This document shows, piece after piece, positions 47,254-58,203 of a stretch of 64,000 nucleotides of DNA (position 1 is the stretch's first letter; each line of letters begins with the position of its first letter). This DNA comes from Sceloporus undulatus (lineage: Eukaryota > Chordata > Lepidosauria > Squamata > Phrynosomatidae), in the NCBI RefSeq assembly GCF_019175285.1, contig NC_056522.1, forward strand, positions 35,546,003 through 35,610,002, given 5' to 3'. The notes under the pieces were generated by a model. The model worked only from the letters and a program-made list of their open reading frames with translations, was not told the DNA's origin and did not search any database. The translations under genes and the position numbers were made by a program.

Positions 47254-47721
47254 CTGGCCAAAAAGAAATCACAAGACTTTCAGTTAGTTAGTTGTTCTTC
47301 CACCCTACCCCTGTGATCCCTTAGGATTCCAAAAATGGTGCAATGTTTGTCATCTGCAAAATGGCCAGCCTAACCATGCATTCCAAGATGATTCCACTAT
47401 ACCCATCAGGAAAATGAGGTACAGAGAGTCCCAGCTGAACTACAGTGGATTTTTCTACAAATTTTTAGACTGGGTTGGCTGTTGCTGCATTCGCACACAA
47501 GAACTTTTAGAACACTGCTTGGAGAAGGTTTTGAGAATGACCAGACTAAAGTTGTCTACCTTCTTGTGCCTCCCCACAACTACATTTCTGAGAAGGGAAT
47601 TTTAGAAAGAAACAGTGAAAGACATTTGCCTAACAAATTGTTAAATCAGATCAAGTCAACTGCAAGCCAGACTTAACCAAATTAAGCCAAGGAATCTTGT
47701 AGCATCTTTGAGACTAACTAA

Positions 47722-47872
47722 TATAAACCCACTGGATGACCTTGGGCAAGTCACACTCTCTCAGCCACAGAGGATGGCAATGGCAAACCCTCTCTGAACA
47801 AATCTGGCCAAGAAAACCCCATAAATCAGAAACGACTTGAACACACACACACAACAACAACAACAACATGCT
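47722..47872 (+). repeat. Sauria SINE, 5'-truncated
   Basis: ACCTTGGGCAAGTCACACTC, ATGGCAATGGCAAACCCTCT and (CAA)n tail. In BATF3 intron 1. Confidence 0.9.
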
Positions 47873-48035
47873 AAACTAAATTAAAGTAGACTCACAAAAA
47901 TGGCATGAAATCACAAATATTTTTGGGAGGAGGTTTTATTGTGATTTTAAATGGGAGGTGGCTGGGTAGGTCCAGAGGAGTTATCCATATAAATTACTTG
48001 ATCAGAGAATTTCAAAGGACTTTAAGAAGCATGTG

Positions 48036-48256
48036 CCCAAATACCCTAAAGGCACAAAATCTTCTCTGATCTTGGAAGATAACCAGGTTAGTACTTGGAT
48101 GGGAGACAACCAACAAATACCAGGTGCTGCTGTAGGCTATATTTCAGAGGCAGGAACTGGCAAAACCACCTCTGGGTATTTCTTTCCTTAGAAAACCCTG
48201 TGAAATTCATGAGGTCACAAGTAGAGAGGCGACTTGAAGGCACATGCACACACATT
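48036..48256 (+). repeat. 5S-rRNA-derived SINE
   Basis: Full layout: TCTGATCTTGGAAGATAACC, TACTTGGATGGGAGACAACC, CTGGCAAAACCACCTCTG, then GGCGACTTGAAGGCACATGC. In BATF3 intron 1, just right of exon 2. Confidence 0.88.
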
Positions 48257-48965
48257 AAAAAGCATGAGCTAGGCTGAGAATGAGAAGTTCCAAGCAAATT
48301 GTTTTCACAACTTACAGAGATCCATAAGAAAGTGAAAGGGAAGAGGAAATGGTAGGAGGCAAAAGAGGGAAGTTAGTGAATGAGAAGTGTGGATGGATTT
48401 TGCTTTCATCTCTGGTTCTGATTGCTATAACAGAGAATACATGCACATGTGGCAGGTTGCTAGTATGCAAAAGCTCTATCCTGGCCTGGCAAGATGAGGC
48501 TGAGTATCTTCAATTTTGTTTCTCATTTGTATTAACTAATTAGGTCATCATTAAGACAAGAACTGCTTCATGTTTATATGACAGCACTAACATGCTGGGA
48601 GTAAATTTGCTTCTGCTTGGAGAGTGTACCATGCAGCACTTGGAAAAATTATTTTATTTTATTTTATTTTAGGATGACCAGACCCAAGGTTTGCCAGCCA
48701 CCATGGCTAATACTGGCAGAGGCTTCTGGGAGTTGCTGTTCTAAAAAGTAACTTTTCTAGGTCCTGAATTTGTATTAGACAAAATAGTGCAGAATATGTG
48801 CAGTGGAAGGTACCACAGGTAGGGAATGGTAATGTTCCATTCTAGTCCATTTTGACCCACTCACCCTAAGTATTGCAATATTTGCACTTTCCATTTCTTA
48901 TTTTATCACATGTAACTTTCCATGATTCATGTGTCTCACATAATACATATATTATGTGTTATACA

Positions 48966-49054
48966 ACTTCGGACTTTCCTTTCATCTCTGAGCATGTCAA
49001 CAGCTGAATATTTTTTTAGTTTGTGTCAGTAGCCAAAGTGCTACTCGTAGTTGT
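48966..49054. repeat. 89-bp direct repeat, unit 1
   Basis: About 90% identical to 51566-51654 (GAGCATGTCAACAGCTGAAT, TTTGTGTCAGTAGCCAAAG). The two are exactly 2600 bp apart in BATF3 intron 1. Confidence 0.9.
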
Positions 49055-49273
49055 CCCCTGCTGCATCCCAGTAGCTTGCTGAATGTCATTTGATCTGGGA
49101 GTGTCATCTTCTGGAACTATGTCTTCCTTCATTTTGGATTGTTTCATCATAGAGTTTTCATGGTAAAGGATATTCAAAAGGGATTTACCATGCTTCCTTC
49201 TGAAAAGCAGTAACAAGTGTTAGCTATGGTGTCACTGCCATTGTCTCTAAGAGATCCTCCACCAGTGTCATCA

Positions 49274-49430
49274 AGGACGTAGCCAGGATTTTAGGAAGGG
49301 GGAGGGTCCAAACTAAGTGCCACCATTATAATGGGGCTTGGGTGCAGCGGTGCAGCAGCACACACCATTCATTTTTCTAATGGAAGCGGGGGGTCCGGAA
49401 CCCAAGATCTCCCCCCTTGGCTACGTCCCT
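49274..49430. mobile_element. Short MITE with GGACGTAGCCA ends
   Basis: Left AGGACGTAGCCAGG, right TTGGCTACGTCCCTGG; about 157 bp, in BATF3 intron 1. Confidence 0.65.
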
Positions 49431-49435
49431 GGTGT

Positions 49436-49438
<3 letters not shown>

Positions 49439-49470
<32 letters not shown>
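49439..49470. repeat. (CA)n microsatellite
   Basis: In BATF3 intron 1, next to the GGACGTAGCCA MITE. Confidence 0.97.
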
Positions 49471-49472
<2 letters not shown>

Positions 49473-49824
49473 ATTACTTTTGCTGACCAGTAGCTGTTTG
49501 GCACATTTATTCTGGCTCTTCAGCAAAAGCCTATCTGTCATGGGAGACCCTACCAGCAGCACTGTTGCCATCAGCATAGCCTCTTGCCTCTTAGGATCAC
49601 ATAGTTCCTCCGCTGTGGAAAGGTAGTGCCATTGGTGGGTACATAACCATATTTTACCTTAATTTCTCTAGTGAACACAACATTTTTTAAACAAAAGTTC
49701 ATGATCTGACAGACTACAACTCCAATCATCCCCTCTGTTGGCTTGAGGGTGAGGGGTGCAGTAGTCTAACAAATTCCTCCCGTGGCCCCATCTTAGAGAT
49801 GGTTGAGGATCAACAGAGGGATAT

Positions 49825-49999
49825 CAGGGTTTTTAGTTTTAATTGCTGTTTTTATCCTTGATATTGTATTTTTAATATGTTATACTATTTAATACTGTCT
49901 TAAGGGGGGGAGGGATAAAGTGTTTTTAATTGTCATATTTTATATTTTACTGTTGTTAACCGCCCGGATTGGTTTGCCAGAGGGCGGTATACAAATAAA

Positions 50000-50030
<31 letters not shown>

Positions 50031-50032
50031 TG
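49825..50032 (+). mobile_element. L2-type LINE 3' tail
   Basis: TTGTTAACCGCCCGGATTGG, GAGGGCGGTATACAAATAAA then (ATT)n. In BATF3 intron 1. Confidence 0.75.
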
Positions 50033-50989
50033 GAAGGCAGAAGGTTGGAGGAAGCTGCAACAGAGCAAAGGGGCAAATGTAGTATTATCTCTCTCTAACA
50101 ATCAACATATAGTGCTCAATGTAAAGGTGATCAGAGTTGCCAAGCTGTATGGGTGTGGCTGTGTGTGTGTATGTGTGTGTAAATGAAATGTGGGCTTTGG
50201 TGAAAAGTAACAGTAAAAGAAGAGACAGTCAAAAATATTGAACAAATTTGCTATTTAAATGTATATAGAATAATGCCAATGGATTGTTTTTCAAACACTT
50301 TGAGAAGTAACAGGAATGAATGATTTTTCAAAAAGTAACTTTCCACATTCTGACCAAGGCCAATATTCTGTATCCTACTAGTGGCTGACCAAATGCCCCC
50401 AAGAAGCACACAGAGAAGACACGAGGACAATAGTTGATTCTCCTCAGAGAGTGGTTAATTGTTATTCAAATCTGGAGGCACTACATAGCCATCATGTCTA
50501 GGAGTAGCCACTGAGAATGTGATTCCCCCATCAATGTGTTCTCATTCCTAGTTAGCCATCATTACTTCTTGCAGCAGCAACTAAATCCACAAATAAAATA
50601 GACTCTGGTTGAAGAAAGATGTCCTTCTATCTGAAGAACTCGGAGAAGGTACTTTTGGGGGCTACAACTCCCAGCATGGTCAAGTAACTATTGCAAACTT
50701 TGTGCAAACTAGTTTTATTAGATAGCTCTGAATACTAGTAGTAATGAGATGAGAGGAGGAAAACTCCCTGCATGCAACACCACCCATGATTTTATTCAAA
50801 ATCTATCATGTCCCTTCCCTGTAGCTTCCTCCATCCTCTAACTAAAAATAAAATAAAGTTCAAATTTTGCCCTTTTTTCACAGGGAAATCACTCCAGTTC
50901 CCTTAGCATTGATCTTGATCATTTCTGCACTATTTCTTGGGTTTTATGGTTGTTGTGTGCCTCCAAGCCATTTTTTACTCATGGCAAGC

Positions 50990-51235
50990 CTAAGGTCATT
51001 GGCATCATTGGGGTTGGTATCAACCAGTGTGGTAACCCTCTTGGTGTCAACCCCCATTGACCCCATCCCATCCCATCCCATCCAAAATCCTTAGTTATGT
51101 TTTTTTCCTGTACAGTATATCACTAATTCCCATATATCCCGTGACATATGGGAATTAGTGACATTACTAAGGATTCTGTATGGTGTGGTATGGGAGGGGG
51201 TCAATGGGGAGTGTAATGGCAATGATGTGACATAA
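50990..51235. repeat. Palindromic repeat with central hairpin
   Basis: CACTAATTCCCATAT (51121) pairs with ATATGGGAATTAGTG; outside it CCCCCATTGACCCC pairs with GGGGGTCAATGGGG and TTGGCATCATTG with CAATGATGTGAC-like sequence. Includes (CATCC)n. In BATF3 intron 1. Confidence 0.65.
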
Positions 51236-51565
51236 ACAACCAGCACAATTAACATTATACCTTTAAATTACAATTTCACATGGGCATCCAAAATATATTT
51301 ACATATACAAAGTTTCCTGTGGTTAAAGTGAAAATTTGGTTAAATGTGATGTTTCTAAAGTCAATTTTACAAGATTTTTTTGGTTAAATTAAAAAATTAA
51401 TTTTTGAAATTTGAAATTTGAATTTAATAAAAACAACAACCTGGGGCCTTTCCTTTCTCCTCCCAGTGAGCCTCCCCCCACTCCTGCTACCTCTTCAGCA
51501 TTTTAATTTAATTGTTTGGCTTTTTGGGACTTGCTGGGAATCTGATTTGATGTCAGTTAATGATC

Positions 51566-51654
51566 ACTTTGGACTTTCCTTTCACCTCTGAGCATGTCAA
51601 CAGCTGAATATCCTTTTGGTTTGTGTCAGTAGCCAAAGCGCTACTTGTAGTTGT
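51566..51654. repeat. 89-bp direct repeat, unit 2
   Basis: Partner of 48966-49054, same orientation. Confidence 0.9.
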
Positions 51655-51711
51655 GGGGTCATCCCCTCTGAGGGAATCACCTGGTGTGGTCAGCACCCCC
51701 CGCACCCCTTA

Positions 51712-51922
51712 GTGATGCCACTACCTAAGGTGACCCTATCATGGGGTTATTTTCACAAGTTTCTCCAGAGAGAGTTTGTCATTGCCATCCTCTGAGGCTG
51801 AGAGAGTGTGACTTGCCCAAAGTCACTCCAGTGTGCTTTGGCGCTTGAGCAGGGAACTGAACCCTGGTCTCCAGAGTTGTCGTCCAGCATTCAAACCATT
51901 ACACCATGCTAGCTCTCCCTGG
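51712..51922 (-). repeat. Sauria SINE, antisense
   Basis: GAGTTTGTCATTGCCATCCT and TTCAAACCATTACACCATGC. A plus-strand SINE head follows at 51957-52003 (GAGCCAGTGTGGTTTAATGG). Confidence 0.88.
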
Positions 51923-52114
51923 TTTACAAAAGCCTTTTGAAAAGGCTCTTGTAAATTAGGGGGAGCCAGTGTGGTTTAATGGTTTGAGTGCTGGACTATG
52001 ATATAAAGCAATAAGCATGGAAGGAGTGCAACAGCACCCTCCCTCTCGCACTCTGAGAGAAGCTTCAGCCTTTGGTGGTGGGGGTGGGAATGAGGGGGGG
52101 GGGCGGTCCTAAAG

Positions 52115-52805
52115 AGACTGCAGAAACAATCCAGTTTGAGACCGCTTTAGCTGCCCTGGCTCAGTGCTAGAGAATCCTAGGAACTGTAGTTTATTTTGGC
52201 ACCAGAGATCTCTGACTCCTCATTCCCACTTATACATAAATCGGTGTGCAATCCGAATCGATAGATTGATTCGACATCGGATAATGGTTTACATTACACT
52301 TGCCCCGATTGCATTTTCTGCCATCAAAATAACCCACTTGTGGTTCCCATTCACAAATGAATCAGTTCAAAATGATTTGGTTCCAGCTGGCCGAAGGGGA
52401 AATTTGAATCGATTCCGATCTGGTTGTGGTTCACACTTGTGTGGAAACGATTTATCAAAAAAGAAGCAGAAAAAGTCAGTGTCAAAAAGACATGGGTTAA
52501 ATGGGTCTGGAGCATGCCCCCCCCCCCCCTCGGAATCACTTCAGTGATTTGGATTAAGTGGGAACCAGGGTCGTTTAAACCGGTTCAAACCGATTTGCAA
52601 TCCAATTTAAAAGGCAGTGGGAATGAGAGAAGACTATATCTCAGAGAACTTCAATTCCCAGGATGATGATGATTAAGATTAATATCCTGCCTTCCTCCCA
52701 GCATAGGGACTTAAGGAGGCTATTCCTTAGCAATGCTAGGATTCCCTAACATTGAGCCAAGGCAGCTGAAGTGGTCTCAAACTGGATTATATCTACAGTG
52801 TGTTT
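52115..52805. mobile_element. Palindromic MITE with two nested insertions
   Basis: Outer MITE arms 52115-52220 and 52735-52805. It contains another palindromic element at 52221-52625 and an L2-type 3' tail piece near 52663-52720 (CCTGCCTTCCTCCCAGCATA). In BATF3 intron 1. Confidence 0.75.
52221..52625. mobile_element. Palindromic element with CATTCCCACT ends
   Basis: Starts CATTCCCACT and ends AGTGGGAATG; interior inverted pairs include TTGCAATCC with related AATCGAT/AATCGGT motifs. A related single arm is seen at 41597-41640. Confidence 0.7.
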
Positions 52806-52937
52806 TGGACCAAGAGAGATGAAGACTTCTGGTCACTCTGGCTGAGGAGGGCCATGGAGGAAAAGTGATGGAGAGGAGGAGAGAGAAAAAGGGGGACATT
52901 GTAAAACCAAGTGTGCCTCCTTTCCAGCCCCTTTGGT

Positions 52938-53342
52938 CCACTGTAGGAATAATCCTGTTTGAGACTGCTTTATTTTATTTTATTTTATTTTATTTCTATC
53001 CCGCCTTTCTCCCAAAAAGGGACCCAAGGGTAGCTCACAATATAAAAAAACATTACAACATTAAAAAAAACCAATTAAAATAACCTAATTTAAAACACTA
53101 GAAAATTAAAACTTTTAAACATACAAAAGTGAAAACATAATCTCAAAAAGCTTTGAATTGCCCTGGCTCAGCGCTAGGGAATCCTGGGAACTGGAGCTTG
53201 GTGAGACATTTTAGCCTCCTCTGTCAGAGAGAGAGAGGGAGAGAGGTCTGGGGCCACAAGACACCCCCCTCCCCGGGGTTCCCTAGCCCTGAGCCAGGAC
53301 AGTTAAAGCGGTCTCAGACCGGATTATTCTTCCTGCAGAGGG
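52938..53342. mobile_element. Palindromic MITE beside BATF3 exon 1, split by an L2 tail
   Basis: MITE halves 52938-52970 and 53151-53342 are separated by an L2-type 3' tail (52971-53150; CCCGCCTTTCTCCCAAAAAG), with GCTT at both junctions as a possible target duplication. The right end lies about 58 bp from the BATF3 exon 1 donor. Confidence 0.7.
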
Positions 53343-53400
53343 GCTGCAGCCTCCCTGCCCCCCTCCCTTCCCCAACCCACTCCTCATACTTTTGCCTTAC

Positions 53401-53469
53401 CTGAGGAGCCCCTTCAGAGGAAGAGCTCCTTTGCAAAGGGCTGCCAAAGGAGGAGAAGCCTTGAGACAT
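53401..53469 (-). CDS. BATF3: BATF3 coding exon 1
   Basis: First coding exon of the bZIP transcription factor BATF3, 23 codons beginning MSQGFSSFGSPLQRSS. As I recall it, human BATF3 begins MSQGLPAAGSVLQRS, which aligns over start and length. The ATG is at 53469-53467 with A at -3. The exon ends in CAG followed by a consensus donor, GTAAGG, reading leftward from 53400, and leaves phase 0. This N-terminal part is Ser-rich and has no fold I recognise. Upstream sequence stays open in frame but contains dinucleotide-repeat-encoded residues, so the conserved MSQG start is preferred. A MITE ends about 58 bp inside the intron from the donor. Confidence rests on the match of start, phase and downstream exons; a 5' UTR exon cannot be excluded. 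Confidence 0.9.
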
Positions 53470-53547
53470 GATCCTCTGGAGGGAGAGGAGCTGCAGAAAA
53501 AAGAACCCTCCTTTTACGCACAGAGCCTCCAAGGAAAGGAAGCCAAG

Positions 53548-53554
53548 TGAGTCA
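53548..53554. promoter_or_regulatory. AP-1 (TRE) motif TGAGTCA
   Basis: Exact palindromic-type AP-1 consensus 79 bp upstream of the BATF3 ATG. AP-1 family members often regulate one another, so autoregulation or JUN/FOS input is plausible. No composite IRF half-site at the usual spacing was seen beside it. Confidence 0.45.
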
Positions 53555-53556
53555 GG

Positions 53557-53589
<33 letters not shown>

Positions 53590-53590
53590 T
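53557..53590. repeat. (CT)n(GT)n tract upstream of BATF3
   Basis: Lies about 90-120 bp upstream of the BATF3 ATG; on the gene strand it is (AC)n(AG)n. Confidence 0.95.
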
Positions 53591-54087
53591 CTTGTGGGTT
53601 TGTGTGTTATGTGAGGAAGAAGAGAGTCGAGACGCCTCTCAGTCGGAAAGCCCAGCCAGCAGGGAGATCCCAGCAAGAGAGACTGGTTTCACAGCAGCCT
53701 CCCCAGCCTCTCTGGGAGGCTTTCCCTTTGCGCGCCAGTTTGGACCTCTGCAGAGAAGGGCCTCTCCAGCTCCACAAGGCTCTCCTCCTCAGCTTCTCCT
53801 CCATTCATCTGGGGACCTTTGGAAACTTCAGCAAGGACCTGGTTGGCTTTGGGAGCTGCTCTAGGGAAGCCCCTCTCTCCTCAACCCCCATTCCCTCTTG
53901 TGCCTTCTTCCTGGGAGACAAAGTGCCCCAAGATTGGAGCTGCTTTCAAAAAGAGGGATTCTCTCAGACTGCCATGCCCAGCCTCACGGGTCCCAAGCTC
54001 ACCTCAGAGGCCACCCCTAAACTGCAGTGCCTCAGCCATGGCTCCAGCAAGGAGTATGTCCATACATTCCAACACTATTGGACCACA

Positions 54088-54180
54088 GTTAATTAATTAA
54101 TTAATAATAATAATAATAATAATAATTTGTTTCTACCCCGCCTCTCCAATTAGATGAAGGTGGCTGACAACATTGAAACA
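54088..54180 (-). mobile_element. L2-type LINE 3' tail
   Basis: (AAT)n followed by TTTCTACCCCGCCTCTCCAA and GAAGGTGGCTGACAAC. Confidence 0.65.
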
Positions 54181-55096
54181 TTAAAAGGCAATAAAACCAA
54201 CCCACCTACAGTAAAGTTTTAAACGAGTTTCATTTGAAACCTTTTCAAGAAATCAGAGGACCAATACTAAGGAGGCCCTTTTCCTCCTGCTTCTTCTGCC
54301 TCTCACTACGTGTTGTTTTCCATGGCCAAGTAGCGCATTGCAGGAAGTGAGAGAGAAAACCTCGCCAAAACCCAAGCCAAAAATACATCGGCACTGTCAC
54401 CGTGGTCTGTGGTGTGGGGGATCCTGTAGACCAAACCAGCACTGGTAGAATTGATATTAACGGTGAAAGTCATTGCAAAGTCTGGTGAAAAAGCAGCATT
54501 TTTTTAGGTGCTAGTGAACTCTGCAGGAGTGGTGTAAAAAGAGCTCTGGATGCAACTGAAAATGCACACAGTACCACAGCTAGATTTATCCTCATGCATC
54601 CTCCTTGGCCACATATGCAGCAGTCATGTAGTTGGTCTCAAGAATATAATAATTTAGGTGAAAGAGAGCATAATGCATTGTAGAATCCACTGTGATCCAA
54701 AGGAGACCCTTTGCTTGTCTGAACTGATATAATGCATGCAAAGCTCAAGCTGTCATTTTTGGATTAGGTATCTGGTAGAGGAGTTGCGCTAAATTAAGAA
54801 AACAGCCAGACATCTTCTGATGCAATACCCGTTAAGTCCAAGTTAAAAATAAATAACTTGAATGTTGTAACATTTCAAGCAAAGGGAGATTTCAGACTTT
54901 TTACATTGACTCCAAACTCACTGGAAAGCTGAATAACTACACGGAGCTAATTTTCTCAATGTAAATGCAACACTTGCGTATTATCTGATCCACCCACCAT
55001 GGCTGTTTCCAGAAAAACAATATTACCTTGGCCACCAAGGTCCTTTAGAGTTTTATAGATATTTTGTACTTCTTCAATTTTGCCTCTTTAAAGTCA
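54181..55096. other. Region between BATF3 and the 55-kb L2, unclassified
   Basis: Possible distal BATF3 upstream sequence. No repeat or exon recognised. Confidence 0.4.
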
Positions 55097-57340
55097 TTAT
55101 TATTATTATTAAACTTTATTTCTAAAGCGCTGTAATTATACACAGCGCTGTACAAAGTCGGTAAAATTAAAGAGTATATAAAAGCCTGCCCAAGGCGTAC
55201 ATTCTAAGATAATAACAATTAAAAGAGGAATAGATAAAATTACCATATAGAAAAGAAAAACAGATTAAAAACATCAAATATCAAACAAATCACATCACAT
55301 CAAATATTGTCAGACAGCCAGATGACAACCACAAATTCCCTGAGAACGCTTCCCTAAACAATATGGTTTTCAGCTCAGCCTTAAAGCTGCTTAGGGAAGT
55401 GATGAGCCGTGCATGCAGAGGAAGAAGGTTCCAGGAATGAGGGGCAGCAAGAGAGAAGGGACGGATCCGGGATGGGGCAGAGGAGATCCTGGGTTGAGAG
55501 AGGAGACTTTGGCTACCAGAGCGGAGAGTGCGAGTAGGGATGTAGGGAGAGAGAAGATCGGTTAAGTAAAGAGAGGCCAGCCCATGCAGAGCTTTAAAAG
55601 TGAGTAGCAAAAGTTTGTACATGATGCGGAAAGGAAAAGGGAGCCAGTGAAGGGAGGACAACAGAGGGGAGACATGATCATAACGGCGAGCGAGTGAAAT
55701 AATGCGTGCAGCTGAATGCTGAACAGATATTAATGGGTGGAGATGAGAGAGGGGAAGCCCCGCCAAGAGGAGGTTACAGTAGTCTAATCGTGAGACCACT
55801 AGGGCATGGACCAGTGTCTTTGCGGTAGAAGCTGAGAGATATGGACGGATTTTGGCGATATTATAGAGAAAAAATCTACAGACTTTGGCTGTAGTCTGGA
55901 TCTGAGGGATAAATGACAAAGAGGAGTCAAAGATGAAACCAAGACTGCGGGCTTCCTGGACCGGCTGGATAGAGGCGTTATTGACAGAAATAGAAAAGGA
56001 GTCGTGAAGGGTGGGCTTAGGAGGGAAAACAAGAAGCTCGGTCTTGGATATATTGAGCTTCAGACGCCGATGGTGCATCCAGTGGGACACAGCTGTTAAA
56101 CAGGATGACACTTGCTGCTGTAGCTCTGGCGAGAGATTAGGGGTGGAAAGGTACAGTTGGGTATCATCGGTGTACAGATGGTAGGAGAAACCAAAAGAAC
56201 TGATAAGTTTGCCAAGGGAGAGTGTGTATAAAGAGAACAGAAGGGGACTCAAGACAGAGCCCTGAGGAACTCCAACAGATAAGGGGACAGAAGACGAGGT
56301 CTGACCACCCGAGACCACTGAAAAAGATCGATCTGACAAGTAAGATGTGAACCAATAGAGAACAAGGCCCGAGAAACCAAGGTCAGAGAGTACATCTATT
56401 AGGAGACAGTGGTCCACGGTGTCGAAGGCCGCAGACAGATCGAGTAGGACAAGGATAGAATACAGGCCATTCGCCTTGGCCTGCAAAAGATCATTCGAGA
56501 TCTTAGTAAGGGCCGTCTCTGTGGAGTGCCGTGGGCGAAAACCAGACTGGAAGGGAACCAGAATGGAGTTGGTTTCAAGAAACTCAAGACAGCGTGAATA
56601 GACAACTCGTTCCAACACCTTAGAGAGAAAAGGAAGAAGAGAGATTGGACGATAGCTAGCCAAGGAAGAGGGGTCGAGAGAGGGTTTTTTCAGGATAGGG
56701 GAAACTAAGGCATGTTTGAAGACTGAGGGGAAGGAACCCGAAGAGAGAGAGAGAGATTAAAGATATAGAGGAGGGAGGGTAACAAAGAGGGGGCTATAGA
56801 GATTAGAAGATGAGAAGGAAGTGGGTCAAGAGAGCAGGTAGTGGGTTTTGATGTGTTCAGCAGTGAAGAGAGTTCTTCCAAAGAAACAGGAGGAAACACA
56901 GAGAGTTTATTAGTAGGAGGGGTGAGGAGATTACTGGTGGGAGCCAAATCATGAGGAGTTAACTCAGAACGAATGGTAGTAATCTTTGAAATGAAGTACT
57001 GTAATTGGCGAAGTCGGAGGGAGAAAATAATGGAGAGATGGAGGGAGGAGAGGGTTTTAACAGTGTGTTGAAACAGGAGAATAAGCGCTGTGGGCGCCTC
57101 TCATTGGCGCAGATCAATGATTTGAAGCAGTCTTGTTTTGCCATCGACAGGGCGCGTGAAAAAGATAAAAGAATGAACTTAAAATGGATAAAGTCGGCCC
57201 ACTCCCTGGACTTTCTCCAGAGACATTCGGCTGCTCGGGAGCAGGACTGGAGAAATCTGACAATGGGAGTGATCCAGGGCTGAGGCCTAGTCGTAGAGGA
57301 AGAGAAGGACACGCACATAGATACTGGGGCAAAGCTGTCA
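55097..57340 (-). mobile_element. L2-clade LINE, 5'-truncated, RT largely open
   Basis: LINE reading right to left, with 3' end in an (ATT)n tract and a tail reading AAAGCGCTGTAATTA near 55125. The frame 56663-55290 is 457 codons, with RT motifs [30 protein letters not shown] and [16 protein letters not shown]. The catalytic box reads LYTDDTQLY where YADD is usual. Upstream, 57318-56705 keeps the EN-RT linker (KQDCFKSLICANERRP) but in other frames, so at least one frameshift lies near 56.7 kb. Homology with the sister copy at 12.0-14.5 kb stops at about 57340; the endonuclease is missing. It lies between BATF3 and NSL1. Confidence 0.88.
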
Positions 57341-57585
57341 GTGTTACTCTTACCAAAACTGGAAGAGGATTAATGAATAGCATTTTTATGATCCTTGTGT
57401 AAGCCAGTCTGCATTGCTTAATTGCTCAACATTCTTCTCCTAGTTCTAACTCTTGCTTTGACTTCAAAAAACCAATTTCATGTCATATACATTCTCATTG
57501 TCATATCAACTTCACTTTACAAATATTCATTAATGTTTCTCCAAGTATCTCAAACTGCATAACTGTATTTAACTCTTCACATGTA

Positions 57586-58203
57586 AGGAATCATAGATTT
57601 GGAGGTGACCCCCAAGGCCATCCAATTCTACCCCTACCATGCAGGAAGACATAAAGCATCCCCCCCCCCCCCCCCCGCAACAGATGGCCATCCAGCCTCT
57701 ATTTAAAAACATCCAAAGAAGGAGACTCCACCACTCTCTGAGGAAGTGTGTTCCACTGTTAAACAGCTCTTACTGTCAGAAAGTTCTTCCTAATGTTGAA
57801 GAATCTCTTTTCTTGTAGTTTGAATCCATTACTCCATGTCCTAATCTCTGGAGATGCAGAAAACAAGCTTGCTCCATCCTTAACATGACATCCTTCCAAA
57901 TATTTATTAAACAGGGCTATGATTATCACCTCTTAACCTTCTCTTCTCCAGGCTAAGATGTCCAGCTCCTGAATTCTCTCCTCATAAAGCATTGTTTCCA
58001 AACCTTTCACCTTTTTGGTCGCCCTCAATATCTTTCTTGGACTGTGGAGCCCATAACAGGATGCAGTATTCCAGTTGAGGGCTGACCAAAGCAGAATAGG
58101 GTGGTACTATTACTGCCCTCAGTCTATACACTATACTCCTATTGATGCATCCTGGATTTGCATTGGCTTTCTTAGCTGCCGCATTACATTGTTGACTCAT
58201 ATT
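57586..58203 (-). mobile_element. CR1 3' fragment, about 620 bp
   Basis: Aligns with the 3' third of the 35-kb CR1 and includes the region encoding LNMSQQCNAA at the right end (58200-57982). It contains a poly-C expansion at 57661-57676. Frameshifted. Confidence 0.88.

Larger units (their letters stand above)
53470..54085 (-). promoter_or_regulatory. BATF3: BATF3 upstream/5' UTR region
   Basis: GC-richer, repeat-poor sequence directly upstream of the BATF3 ATG, the expected place for the 5' UTR and promoter. It contains an AP-1 site TGAGTCA at 53548-53554 and a (CT)n(GT)n tract at 53557-53590, about 90-120 bp upstream of the start codon. No convincing TATA box was seen. The start of transcription cannot be placed from sequence alone. 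Confidence 0.55.

Noticed and set aside
53575-54096. Plus-strand frame of 173 codons divergent from BATF3
   Set aside because: Begins inside a dinucleotide repeat; no homology recognised. A divergent transcript is possible but unsupported.
54245-54442. Minus-strand 65-codon frame near BATF3
   Set aside because: No recognisable domain or splice context.
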